Made by a program: the position numbers and the translations under genes | Shown here: positions 44,773-53,722 of the stretch, in pieces | Layout of the letters: every line of letters starts with the position of its first letter | How positions within the stretch are numbered: the first letter of the stretch is position 1 | The notes under the pieces: model-generated | Databases searched by the model: none | What the model was told of the DNA's origin: nothing | Seen by the model: only the letters and a program-made list of their open reading frames with translations | NCBI RefSeq assembly: GCF_007997155.1 | Contig: NZ_VORT01000002.1 | Coordinates: 248,001-312,000 of the forward strand | Length of the DNA: 64,000 nt | Source: Aequorivita antarctica | Lineage (GTDB): Bacteria > Bacteroidota > Bacteroidia > Flavobacteriales > Flavobacteriaceae | Direction: 5' to 3'

Positions 44773-45630
44773 TTAAATCGTGATTTTAAATGCTTTCATT
44801 GCTGCAACCATGGTTCCAATATCCTCATCTTCACTTTCAATTTGGTTTTCTATATGAACCAAAAGATGTTCGCGTTCGTGGTAAGAATATAATGTCCATC
44901 TTTCATTATTGTATTCCAACGCTGTAAGATTTTCAACCCAATCGCCGCTATTTAAATATTCACAACTTCCTTGGGCTGTAACTATTTTTTTAATGCAAGG
45001 CTGATGAATGTGGCCACAGACAACATAGTCAAATTCATTATCAATTGCTAAATCTGTCGCTGTGGTTTCAAAATCGTCAATAAACTTCAAGGCGCTTTTT
45101 ACACTGTTTTTAATTTTTTTTGAAAGAGAATACTTTTCTTGGCCCGCTTTTTCAAGAAAATAATTAATGAAACGATTGAAAAGGATAAGCATGTCATAAC
45201 CCCAGCCTCCCAACTTTGCTATCCATTTAGCGTGCTGGACGGAAGCATCAAAAACATCGCCGTGAAAAAACCAAACTTTTTTTCCATCTAAATTGAGAAG
45301 TAATTTATCAATAATTTGAATGTTACCCATTTTCGTATTGCTGAACCTCCGAAGCTTCTCGTCGTGATTTCCAGTTATATAATAGACCTTGGTTCCCTTG
45401 GTAGCAAGCGATAATATCTTTTTGATAATTAAGAGATGTGCTTTTGGAAAATAACTTTTTCTAAATTGCCAAATATCAATAATATCGCCATTTAAGATTA
45501 TTTTTTTGGGTTTTATAGAATTTAGATATTTCAGCAATTCTTTGGCGTGGCAGCCGTAGGTTCCCAAATGGACATCAGATATTACAACAAGTTCAACCTT
45601 TCTTTTCAAACAAAAATATTTATCGAACAA
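44773..45630 (-). CDS. UDP-2,3-diacylglucosamine diphosphatase-like metallophosphoesterase (LpxH-like)
   Basis: A 285-residue calcineurin-fold phosphoesterase with all five metal motifs: SDVHLGTYG, LNGDIIDIW, GNHDEKLR, FHGDVFD and CGHIHQP. LpxH-type enzymes hydrolyse UDP-2,3-diacylglucosamine to lipid X in lipid A synthesis. Flavobacteria have more than one relative, so a strict lpxH name is withheld. It is divergent from aroC; the 152-base intergenic stretch at 45631-45782 holds both promoters and the short inverted repeat CACAAC/GTTGTG. Confidence 0.85.
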   Translation of the reverse strand: MFDKYFCLKRKVELVVISDVHLGTYGCHAKELLKYLNSIKPKKIILNGDIIDIWQFRKSYFPKAHLLIIKKILSLATKGTKVYYITGNHDEKLRRFSNTKMGNIQIIDKLLLNLDGKKVWFFHGDVFDASVQHAKWIAKLGGWGYDMLILFNRFINYFLEKAGQEKYSLSKKIKNSVKSALKFIDDFETTATDLAIDNEFDYVVCGHIHQPCIKKIVTAQGSCEYLNSGDWVENLTALEYNNERWTLYSYHEREHLLVHIENQIESEDEDIGTMVAAMKAFKITI

Positions 45631-45782
45631 ATTTCGAAAAATTAACGGCTAAGTATTTTATCACAACGTTACGTTTGTTGTGCTTTGTGGTTATTTGGAT
45701 TGTATAATGTTTCTTAAAGATTAAGAATAATGTTTATTTTCATTATTCGTCTCTATCGTTTACATTTGTTGAAAACCAACCT

Positions 45783-46847
45783 ATGGCGGGCAATTCCTTC
45801 GGAAAAATATTTAAACTTACCACCTTTGGCGAATCGCATGGCGCGGCCATTGGCGGAATTATAGATGGCTGCCCCGCAGGACTTTCCTTGGATTTTGAAA
45901 CAATCAACACTGAAATGCAACGCCGCAAACCCGGTCAGTCTTCAATAGTTACCCAACGTAAAGAAGAAGACAAAGTAAAATTTCTTTCAGGAATATTTGA
46001 AGGAAAAACTACAGGAATGCCTATTGGTTTCGTTATTGAAAATACAGATCACAAGAGCCAAGATTACAGCCATATAAAAGATGTTTATCGTCCTTCCCAT
46101 GCCGATTATACATACGATAAAAAATATGGAATACGTGATTATCGCGGTGGTGGGCGCTCTTCAGCACGTGAAACTGCTTGTAGGGTTGTTGCTGGTGCTA
46201 TTGCAAAACAACTACTTCAGAATATAAAAATTACAGCTTATGTTTCTTCCGTTGGCGAAATGGAATTGAAGAAAAATTATTCTGAAATTAATTTTTCAGA
46301 AATTGAGAAAAACCCTGTTCGATGCCCCGATGCCGAAATGGCCTCAAAAATGGAGGATTATATAAAATCGATTCGAAAAGAAGGCGATACTGTCGGCGGA
46401 ACCGTTACTTGTGTAATTCAAAACGTACCCATTGGTTTGGGCGAACCGGTTTTTGACAAATTGCATGCCGAACTAGGCAAAGCAATGCTCTCCATAAATG
46501 CCGTAAAAGGTTTTGAATATGGAAGCGGCTTTGCAGGAACTGTAATGAAAGGCAGCGAGCACAATGATATTTTTAATGAAGACGGAAGCACTAAGAGCAA
46601 CCACAGTGGTGGAATTCAAGGCGGAATAAGCAATGGCGAAGATATTTACTTTAAAGTAGCCTTTAAACCCGTTGCAACCATTATGCGAAAGCAAGAAACA
46701 ATTGACAGCAAAGGAAACAAGGCCGAAGCTGAAGGCAAAGGGCGTCACGACCCTTGTGTGGTGCCTCGTGCGGTGCCCATAGTTGAAGCTATGGCTGCAT
46801 TGGTTATGGCAGATTTTTATTTATTGAACAAAACTTCGAGACTTTAA
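45783..46847 (+). CDS. aroC: Chorismate synthase
   Basis: A 354-residue enzyme of the shikimate pathway that converts EPSP to chorismate with reduced FMN. Diagnostic motifs are [60 protein letters not shown] and [13 protein letters not shown]. Length and motifs are normal. The symporter gene follows 16 bases after the stop, so the two may form a transcriptional unit, though no functional link is apparent. Monofunctional type without an appended flavin reductase. Confidence 0.97.
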   Translation: MAGNSFGKIFKLTTFGESHGAAIGGIIDGCPAGLSLDFETINTEMQRRKPGQSSIVTQRKEEDKVKFLSGIFEGKTTGMPIGFVIENTDHKSQDYSHIKDVYRPSHADYTYDKKYGIRDYRGGGRSSARETACRVVAGAIAKQLLQNIKITAYVSSVGEMELKKNYSEINFSEIEKNPVRCPDAEMASKMEDYIKSIRKEGDTVGGTVTCVIQNVPIGLGEPVFDKLHAELGKAMLSINAVKGFEYGSGFAGTVMKGSEHNDIFNEDGSTKSNHSGGIQGGISNGEDIYFKVAFKPVATIMRKQETIDSKGNKAEAEGKGRHDPCVVPRAVPIVEAMAALVMADFYLLNKTSRL

Positions 46848-46863
46848 ACAATCAAAAACTTAT

Positions 46864-48309
46864 ATGAAAAAACTAGCGCTTCACTGGAAAATAATCATCG
46901 GATTGATATTAGGAATAATCTGGGCATTACTTTCCAGCCAGCTTGGATGGAGCGAGTTTACCATCAATTGGATAGCGCCGTTTGGAAAAATTTTCATCAA
47001 TCTTTTAAAACTTATTGCAGTGCCTTTGGTTTTGGTTTCTATAATCAGTGGTGTAGCGAATATTGGAGACGCATCCAGTTTGGGAAGAATGGGAGGTAAA
47101 ACACTCTTGGCGTATTTGCTTACCACACTGTTTGCTGTGACTTTGGGATTGGTTATGGTAAATGCCATAAAACCTGGAGAACTAATTGATGAGCAAAGTA
47201 GGATTGACAACAGGATAAGTTATGAAATTTGGGCAGCCTCGGAAGGTCACCCAGTTAAAGATGGAATAAATTATTTACAGGATCCCGCCTTCTTTGAGCG
47301 TGCTCAAAAAATTACGGATCTTTCTAAAGGTGAATTGAGAGATGCTTCCGTTACCGAAAAAATGCAGACAGTCGAAAAAACAAAAGAAACCACACCATTG
47401 CAACCGTTGGTTGATATTGTTCCAGAAAATTTCTTCTTTTCATTGACAGACAATGGGTTGATGCTTCAGATTATTTTCTTCGGAATATTTTTTGGAGTTT
47501 GCCTGTTATTGATTCCCAATGAAAAATCGAAGCCTGTCACCGCTTTTATGGACAGCACAATGGAAGTCTTTCTGAAAATGGTTGATTTGGTGATGCAAGC
47601 AGCACCTTTCTTTGTTTTTGCTTTGTTGGCGGGTGTTGTAAGCAGAATGGCCGGAGATGATATTGGCAAAGTGTATGAAATTTTTAAAGGCCTAAGCTGG
47701 TATTCACTTACTGTGTTTTTAGGATTGATGTTGATGATTTTTATTGTCTATCCTTTATTGATGAAACTTTTCGTGAAAATAATTCCCTATAAAGGATTTT
47801 TTAAAGCAATGGCACCAGCACAGACGTTGGCCTTTTCAACTTCAAGTAGTGCGGCGACACTGCCCGTGACAATGGAATGTGTTGAAGAAAATCTGGGTGT
47901 TGATAAAAAAATAACCAGTTTCGTTCTCCCCATTGGCGCTACCGTAAATATGGATGGAACTTGCTTATATCAAGCCGTAGCGGTTGTTTTTCTTGCGCAG
48001 TTGCATATGATTGATTTGACTATGGGTCAACAATTAACGATTGTGTTGACAGCTACTTTAGCATCCATAGGTTCGGCGGCTGTGCCGAGCGCAGGATTGG
48101 TAATGCTTATTATCGTTTTGGAATCGGTTGGTTTGAACCCTGCTTGGATAGCCATAATCTTCCCAGTGGATAGAATTCTGGATATGTTTCGTACAGTCGT
48201 CAATGTTACTGGAGATGCCACGGTTTGCACCATTATAGCTAAAGGTGAAGGAATGCTTAATTATGATCCGCAGGAAAATCCTTCTGAAACCTTCGATTTG
48301 GATTCTTAA
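46864..48309 (+). CDS. Dicarboxylate/amino acid:cation symporter
   Basis: A 481-residue DAACS (GltPh-type) transporter with about eight transmembrane segments and two re-entrant loops. The family hallmarks AFSTSSSAATLPVTMECVEE (HP1 serine-rich loop), LPIGATVNMDGTCLYQ (TM7 NMDGT) and GSAAVPSAG (HP2) are all present, followed by the FPVDRILDMFRTVVNVTGD sodium-site segment. An extracytoplasmic insertion of about 80 residues (residues 100-190, charged) is typical of Bacteroidota members. Probable substrate: aspartate, glutamate or C4-dicarboxylates with sodium or protons. Confidence 0.93.
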   Translation: MKKLALHWKIIIGLILGIIWALLSSQLGWSEFTINWIAPFGKIFINLLKLIAVPLVLVSIISGVANIGDASSLGRMGGKTLLAYLLTTLFAVTLGLVMVNAIKPGELIDEQSRIDNRISYEIWAASEGHPVKDGINYLQDPAFFERAQKITDLSKGELRDASVTEKMQTVEKTKETTPLQPLVDIVPENFFFSLTDNGLMLQIIFFGIFFGVCLLLIPNEKSKPVTAFMDSTMEVFLKMVDLVMQAAPFFVFALLAGVVSRMAGDDIGKVYEIFKGLSWYSLTVFLGLMLMIFIVYPLLMKLFVKIIPYKGFFKAMAPAQTLAFSTSSSAATLPVTMECVEENLGVDKKITSFVLPIGATVNMDGTCLYQAVAVVFLAQLHMIDLTMGQQLTIVLTATLASIGSAAVPSAGLVMLIIVLESVGLNPAWIAIIFPVDRILDMFRTVVNVTGDATVCTIIAKGEGMLNYDPQENPSETFDLDS

Positions 48310-48524
48310 TACATTTTAAAATTGAATACTATTTTATTTTTTAGAATATAACGAATGGCAGTTTAAGGTTATAAAATTTATAATTGATTGTATTTTAACA
48401 GTTTAGTTTTTTGAAAAAAGATTAAATTTTATTAATTTAGATTATCACTTCTCCCCGGGAACAATTGCCCGATCTAAAATTTTTCTTGAATTTACCTATT
48501 TGGCTATGACTAAATATCATAGTT

Positions 48525-49322
48525 ATGAAAACAGTTGTCTTAGTTTTTTGTGTTGGCTTTGCAATGGGAAATTTGTTTGGCCAGGTGGGGATTGGAACCG
48601 TAAATCCCACTAATTCTTCAATGCTTGAAGTGAGCAGTACCTCTGATGGAGGCAGTACTTACAAAGGTTTTATGCCGCCTCGGGTACCGAACATTCCTGC
48701 ACGTAATGCAATAATTCCCAATATATCCGACGCGGGATTATTAGTTTTTGTGATGAACAATGGAAATGGACAAAGCTGTCTACAAATATGGGATGGAGGA
48801 GTCTGGAACGATATTTATTGCGTTACGATTCCATCTCCTGAAATATGGATCAATGAATTTCATTATAAAAACATGGGTACAGATTCTGGAGAATTTGTTG
48901 AGATCGCCGGTCCTGCGGGTTATGATTTAGGTACTTGTACAATTGAATTGTATAATGGCGCTACAGGCACCAATTACCAAACTATTCCTTTGAACGGATT
49001 AATTCCAAATCAATCAAATGGAGTTGGAACCCGTTCATTTGTGGCTACAGGACTTCAAAATGGACCAGCGGACGGAATTGCAATTGTAAAAGCGGGCATA
49101 GTCATCCAATTTCTTAGCTACGAAGGAACATTCATGGCAAATAACGGCCCTGCCAACGGAATAAATTCAACCGATATTGGTGTAAAAGAATCGAAAATTA
49201 CAACCCCAATTGGCTTTTCTTTACAACTCACAGGAAATGGAAACACCTACGGAGATTTTATATGGAATGCCCCAGCGGATGATTCACCAGGAGATTTGAA
49301 TGTGGGGCAAAATATTAATTAA
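48525..49322 (+). CDS. Secreted lamin-tail-like surface protein
   Basis: A 265-residue protein with a signal peptide ending at ...NLFG-Q. The N-terminal stretch VGIGTVNPTNSSMLEVSS is the typical opening of Flavobacteria surface proteins that follow tandem-repeat regions, and the second half (PEIWINEFHYKNMGTDSGEFVEIAGPAG) matches a lamin-tail-like (LTD) fold. No T9SS sorting domain or catalytic motif was found, so it is probably cell-surface or a decorative part of a larger export system. An unlabelled 215-base intergenic region at 48310-48524 precedes it with nothing recognisable. Confidence 0.7.
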   Translation: MKTVVLVFCVGFAMGNLFGQVGIGTVNPTNSSMLEVSSTSDGGSTYKGFMPPRVPNIPARNAIIPNISDAGLLVFVMNNGNGQSCLQIWDGGVWNDIYCVTIPSPEIWINEFHYKNMGTDSGEFVEIAGPAGYDLGTCTIELYNGATGTNYQTIPLNGLIPNQSNGVGTRSFVATGLQNGPADGIAIVKAGIVIQFLSYEGTFMANNGPANGINSTDIGVKESKITTPIGFSLQLTGNGNTYGDFIWNAPADDSPGDLNVGQNIN

Positions 49323-49720
49323 AGAAACTTTGCTTTCAATTCTTTAGTAGGAATCATACAGCTTTCCTTCTTTCCAAACCATTTGTAACGGTTTCGTGCA
49401 ATGTAATCATACACTGCATTTCTGATAAATTTCGGAACAATCATAAACCCAAAAAGTAGGGGATAAGCGCCAGAAAGATTCTTAGTTATATGAAGTGCCG
49501 CTGAAGACTTTTCGTAATGTTTTTCGTCATCAATAAGAATAATGGAATCTACTTTTTCAGTATCAATATTGAATTTTGCAACCAATTGTTTTCCAATCTC
49601 ACTCTGAAGCGCCGCAAATTTGAAAACATTTTTTTTGTCGTGCTTTATAATATAGGTAACTGCGCCATTGCAAAGGTTGCAAACGCCGTCGAACAATATT
49701 ATTTTGTGTTTTTCATTCAT
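49319..49720 (-). CDS. DCC family thiol-disulfide oxidoreductase-like protein
   Basis: A 133-residue DUF393 protein with the family's FDGVCNLCNGAVTYIIKHD (DxxCxxC) at the N terminus and FAALQSEIGKQL downstream, C-terminal RYKWFGKKESC. Thioredoxin-like fold is predicted for the family; activity is not established. It is convergent with the lamin-tail-like gene, overlapping its stop by four bases. Confidence 0.92.
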   Translation of the reverse strand: MNEKHKIILFDGVCNLCNGAVTYIIKHDKKNVFKFAALQSEIGKQLVAKFNIDTEKVDSIILIDDEKHYEKSSAALHITKNLSGAYPLLFGFMIVPKFIRNAVYDYIARNRYKWFGKKESCMIPTKELKAKFL

Positions 49721-49732
49721 AATATCCTTTCA

Positions 49733-49770
49733 ACTGCGCTCGATTAGACAAATGTCCGGTCGAGCGCAGT
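49733..49770. repeat. REP-like palindromic element
   Basis: ACTGCGCTCGA (49733-49743) and TCGAGCGCAGT (49760-49770) form a perfect 11-bp palindromic pair across a 16-base loop containing GACAAATGTC. The GC-rich stem is unlike the surrounding AT-rich DNA. The same motif family is common between genes in Flavobacteriaceae in my experience. Confidence 0.75.
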
Positions 49771-49780
49771 CGAGACCTAA

Positions 49781-51979
49781 TTAAACTTTTTCTAGTTCCT
49801 CCAGACTTACGTTAGTCGTAAACATTCCGTAATTAACAATCGCCTTATTTTTTTCTATGGTATCAATCGTTCCAATTGCTCTTCCATCAATCATTCGAAC
49901 TCTGTCACCAAGTTTGAGTGTAACTTTCGGTTTTGGCGGGGGTAGCTTTTTGGCTTTTTCCTTCTCTTCTTTTTTGCGTTCCCGGATTACTTCCACCTTT
50001 TTTTCAACTTCCTTGATAACCTTTTGTTCCTTGGCTTTTACGGCTTTCTTAACTTTTGGCTCCAGTTTTTTGCGCTTGCTGTTTTCAATCATAACCAGCT
50101 TCATCAACTCGTCAATCAACTGCTTTTTCTGTTTATTGTTGAAATATTTTTCTGAAAGTGCATCAACTTTTTTCCCCAAACTGATTAGCTTTTGGTTTGC
50201 ATCAAACAATTCTTGATAGCTTTCCAGTTTTTCCTGTACACGTGCGTTCACTTCTTCTAGTTGCTTGCCTTCAACCCGAGCTTTTTGTTCCTCTGTTTTT
50301 AAAGATTCTGAAGTTTTTCTGAGATTTGACCGCTCTTTTTGAAGATTGGCTATGGTTTTATCAAAACGCACTTTCCCGCGTTCAATCTTTTTCTTTGATC
50401 TATTTATAAGACTATAAGGAATTCCGTTTTTTTGGGCAACTTCAAAAGTATAACTGCTTCCAGCTTCGCCCAAATGCAAATGATAAAGTGGTTCCAACGA
50501 TTTATTATCGAATTGCATATTGGCATTGATTGCGTATGGCAGCTCGTTTGCCAAAAGTTTTAAATTGGTGTAATGCGTTGTGATTATCCCAAAAGCCTCT
50601 CGTTCATAAAAAACTTCCAAAAAAGTTTCGGCCAAAGCTCCGCCGAGTTCTGGATCACTTCCAGTTCCAAATTCATCAATTAAAAAAAGTGTTTTTTTAT
50701 CGCACTTTTTCAAAAATTGATTCATTTTTTTTAAACGGTAACTATAAGTACTTAAATGATTTTCAATAGATTGGTTGTCGCCAATATCTGTCAAAATTCG
50801 TTTAAAAAAGCACATTTCGCTTTGGGGTTCAACGGAAATCAACAGACCACTTTGAAGCATTACCTGCAAAAGCCCAACTGTTTTAAGCGTAATACTTTTA
50901 CCGCCAGCGTTTGGCCCAGAGATTACAATGATTCGCTTATCGGGAACCAGTTCAATGCTCTGCGGAAATGTTTTTTCTTTCCGTTTATTGTTTGAAACCA
51001 ACAACAGCGGATGAAATGCATTTTGAAGTGAAATCTTTTTTTCTGAAGTGATAATAGGTAATACTCCATTTATTTTCAGTGCGTACTTTGCTTTTCCGTA
51101 AAGCACGTCCATACTTGTTAAATATTCTTGATAGCTCGCCAAAAGTGCCGTGTGTGGCCTTACAAATTCTGTCAATGCTTTTAGAATTCGTTTTATTTCT
51201 TCGTCTTCTTCGTAAATTAAATTACTCAGCTCGTTGGCATATTCTAGTGTTTCTTGAGGTTCAATATAAACGATGCTTCCCGTTTTTGAACTGCCCAAGA
51301 CTGAGCCTTTTACTTTTTTGCGGTGCATCGCTTTTACTGCCAGAACCCGACGGTTTTCCACCACAGACTCACGGATTTCATCCAGATAATCGTTTTGTAT
51401 GTATTGCGAAAGTGCTTTTGTAAAAGAGGAATTTATCTTTCCCTTCACCACATTCAATCTTCTACGAATAACGCCTAGTTCGGTGGAAGCATCATCATTA
51501 ATTTCGCCATATTTATCAATCCGTTTATTTACTTCTTCTGAAATGATTGAATTGTAATCTACTTCTTCGGAAAAAGAATTCAAGTGAATATAGAATTCCT
51601 CAAACTTTTTAAAGAATTTAAGGAGAATTCGAGTGGTTTCAGAAATGGAAAGAATTTTTCGAAACCCAGAAATTTCAAGCGTACTGTTTTCAATATCTAG
51701 CAATCGCAACTCTCTGAAAATAGGATCAAAGCCGTGGTTTGGAATCCGGTTGTCACCATCAAGTGAAGCCGTAAACTCCTTAACACGTTGCAATTCGGGT
51801 TCAATTTCAGCAAATTCTTGAAAGGGCACAATTGAAAGTACATTCTCACGCCCCGGTTCGGTAACGCAAAATTCTGAGACTTGGCGCAGCACCGAAGGAA
51901 ATTCAAGGTCCTCTAAAGTTTTACTGTCTATACGGGCTTTCCGTTTTATTTCCATTAATTTTACTTTTTCAGCAATCAT
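49781..51979 (-). CDS. MutS2-type endonuclease/ribosome-splitting factor without Smr domain
   Basis: A 732-residue MutS2 family protein (the longer ATG at 51979 is used; an internal ATG at 51955 also fits). It has the MutS ATPase core: VISGPNAGGKSITLKT (Walker A), LFLIDEFGTGSDPELGGALAE (signature/Walker B) and ITTHYTNLKLLANE. After a charged coiled-coil region it ends with LKLGDRVRMIDGRAIGTIDTIEKNKAIVNYG, a KOW-like segment. The usual C-terminal Smr nuclease domain (about 80 residues) of MutS2 is absent, as in many Bacteroidota. In Bacillus, MutS2/RqcU splits collided ribosomes. Confidence 0.92.
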   Translation of the reverse strand: MIAEKVKLMEIKRKARIDSKTLEDLEFPSVLRQVSEFCVTEPGRENVLSIVPFQEFAEIEPELQRVKEFTASLDGDNRIPNHGFDPIFRELRLLDIENSTLEISGFRKILSISETTRILLKFFKKFEEFYIHLNSFSEEVDYNSIISEEVNKRIDKYGEINDDASTELGVIRRRLNVVKGKINSSFTKALSQYIQNDYLDEIRESVVENRRVLAVKAMHRKKVKGSVLGSSKTGSIVYIEPQETLEYANELSNLIYEEDEEIKRILKALTEFVRPHTALLASYQEYLTSMDVLYGKAKYALKINGVLPIITSEKKISLQNAFHPLLLVSNNKRKEKTFPQSIELVPDKRIIVISGPNAGGKSITLKTVGLLQVMLQSGLLISVEPQSEMCFFKRILTDIGDNQSIENHLSTYSYRLKKMNQFLKKCDKKTLFLIDEFGTGSDPELGGALAETFLEVFYEREAFGIITTHYTNLKLLANELPYAINANMQFDNKSLEPLYHLHLGEAGSSYTFEVAQKNGIPYSLINRSKKKIERGKVRFDKTIANLQKERSNLRKTSESLKTEEQKARVEGKQLEEVNARVQEKLESYQELFDANQKLISLGKKVDALSEKYFNNKQKKQLIDELMKLVMIENSKRKKLEPKVKKAVKAKEQKVIKEVEKKVEVIRERKKEEKEKAKKLPPPKPKVTLKLGDRVRMIDGRAIGTIDTIEKNKAIVNYGMFTTNVSLEELEKV

Positions 51980-51994
51980 GCAAAAGTAACAATA

Positions 51995-52660
51995 ATGGAG
52001 GTAACAATCGAGCCAGGATGGAAGGCGATTTTAAAGGAAGAATTTGAGAAACCTTATTTTAAAAATTTGGTGGAATTCGTAAAAACAGAATATATTTCAA
52101 AACATTGTTTTCCGCCGGCAAAGCAGATTTTTTCAGCCTTTAATCATACGCCTTTTAAGGGTGTCAAAGTTGTCATAATAGGGCAGGACCCCTATCACGG
52201 ACCAGGACAGGCACATGGTTTGTGCTTTTCAGTTGGAGAAAACGTAGCGGTTCCACCTTCGCTGAAAAATATTTTTGAAGAAATAAGAACTGATATCGGC
52301 TCCCCAATTCCAAAAAATGGCAATTTGGAACGCTGGGCAGATCAGGGCGTGTTATTGTTGAACGCCACCTTAACTGTTCAGGCACATCAGGCAGGGAGCC
52401 ATCAAAACAAAGGTTGGGAAAAATTTACGGATGCAGTTATTGAAAAGCTTTCTATGGAAAGGGAAGGATTGGTATTCCTGCTTTGGGGAGGTCCCGCAAA
52501 AAAGAAAGGTGCCAAGATTGATACGTCAAAACATTTGGTGCTAAGCAGTGGTCATCCTTCGCCATTAGCCGCAAATAGGGGCTATTGGTTTGGAAATAAA
52601 CATTTCGGTAAAACAAACGAATACTTAAAGAAAAAAGGCAAAAACCCAATTAAATGGTAA
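51995..52660 (+). CDS. ung: Uracil-DNA glycosylase (family 1)
   Basis: A 221-residue UDG that removes uracil from DNA. Motif A, GQDPYHGPGQAHG, has the catalytic Asp65; motif B, SSGHPSPLAANRG, has the catalytic histidine. Length is normal for bacterial Ung. It is divergent from MutS2, with only 15 bases between start codons, which implies overlapping regulatory sites. Confidence 0.97.
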   Translation: MEVTIEPGWKAILKEEFEKPYFKNLVEFVKTEYISKHCFPPAKQIFSAFNHTPFKGVKVVIIGQDPYHGPGQAHGLCFSVGENVAVPPSLKNIFEEIRTDIGSPIPKNGNLERWADQGVLLLNATLTVQAHQAGSHQNKGWEKFTDAVIEKLSMEREGLVFLLWGGPAKKKGAKIDTSKHLVLSSGHPSPLAANRGYWFGNKHFGKTNEYLKKKGKNPIKW

Positions 52661-52692
52661 TTTTAATGAAAGAAAAGAAATGGGGATATTTC

Positions 52693-52800
52693 TTATTCTT
52701 CTTCGGGTACTTCTGATTCGGTAGCGTCATTGCAACTAAACTGCAGTAGCAAGAAATTTGTGACTAACAACGCCCCCAAAACGATTAAAAAAGTAGTCAT
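52693..52800 (-). CDS. 35-residue membrane-associated small protein
   Basis: A minus-strand frame of 35 residues with a hydrophobic stretch (FLIVLGALLVTNFLLLQF) followed immediately by SCNDATES and an acidic tail. The SC after the hydrophobic run could be a lipid-modified cysteine as in small lipoproteins. Similar tiny genes occur in Flavobacteriaceae. Start ATG at 52800. It lies convergent with ung and just after the periplasmic-binding-fold gene cluster, in a 195-base interval otherwise empty. Confidence 0.5.
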   Translation of the reverse strand: MTTFLIVLGALLVTNFLLLQFSCNDATESEVPEEE

Positions 52801-52855
52801 AATACTTGGTTTTATAATAACAAGATGCAAGTTCTACTTTCGGGTTGCGTAAATA

Positions 52856-53722
52856 TTAAGATTTTTTTTGGATATTATGTAATATACTGTTTTTCTGAAC
52901 TTTACTTTCAATTAAATCTAGTTCCAATAGTTTCTGTTGAATATTTTCCAGTTCTTTTGAGCTTAGCTGCCGGTCGCTCCATTCGGTTAACGACAGCCAT
53001 TCACGTACATCTTCAATTTTTAGGCCGTAGCGTTTTGCAATCATCTCATCAATCTTTGGTATATTTTTGAAGTTTTCAGTAGTGTTGTTTATCACTTTCA
53101 AAATTGATTGAACACTTTCTAAATCATTCTCTAAAACATCATTTCGAACAGCGATGACAAAACTTGGCCACGGAGTAGGAGATTCACCAATTAAACGTAA
53201 AGTACCGTTGTCCACATGTGGTTTGGTCATAAATTTTTCCCACATAAAATAGTCGCCGTTTCCTTTTGGAAGTCCTTCCAAAGCGCCTTCTAAATCCTTT
53301 ATCACTTTAAAATTCAAGTCGGTTTTTAAATCCCAATCAAGGGTTTCAGCATTTACGAAAGCCATTAAATGTGATCCGGAGCCAAAACGACTTATTGCGG
53401 CTTCTGTTCCTTTTAAATCTGAAACTGTTTCATAATCTGAATTGGCTGCAACGTGGATTCCCCATAAAAGAGGCGTTTTCACGAAAACTTGGATAATCTT
53501 ACAATCGTTTCCTTTAATTATATCACGAACAATTCCCTCGGTGAGGATTACAGCCATGTCTATTTCTTTTTCGCGCAGTGCACGGGACATTTGACCAGTT
53601 CCGCCTGGGTAATCTTTCCAGCGTAGATTGATTCCTTTTTCCTGAAAATCCTTATCGCGAAGTGCAATATACCAAGGCAGGTTGAAATGTTCTGGCACAC
53701 CGCCAATTAGAAAATTTTTCAT
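52856..53722 (-). CDS. Periplasmic-binding-fold protein without a signal peptide
   Basis: A 288-residue protein resembling ABC transporter substrate-binding proteins of the nitrate/sulfonate/taurine or Thi5-like group (PBP2 fold). Recognisable parts are FNLPWYIALRDKDFQEKGI, ALREKEIDMAVILTEG, KGTEAAISRFGSGSHLMAF, and DYFMWEKFMTKP. There is no signal sequence or lipobox, so it is predicted to be cytoplasmic. It overlaps the stop of the nucleoside phosphorylase gene by four bases (ATGA), so the two are translationally coupled. A ligand or enzymatic role is unknown. Confidence 0.8.
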   Translation of the reverse strand: MKNFLIGGVPEHFNLPWYIALRDKDFQEKGINLRWKDYPGGTGQMSRALREKEIDMAVILTEGIVRDIIKGNDCKIIQVFVKTPLLWGIHVAANSDYETVSDLKGTEAAISRFGSGSHLMAFVNAETLDWDLKTDLNFKVIKDLEGALEGLPKGNGDYFMWEKFMTKPHVDNGTLRLIGESPTPWPSFVIAVRNDVLENDLESVQSILKVINNTTENFKNIPKIDEMIAKRYGLKIEDVREWLSLTEWSDRQLSSKELENIQQKLLELDLIESKVQKNSILHNIQKKS

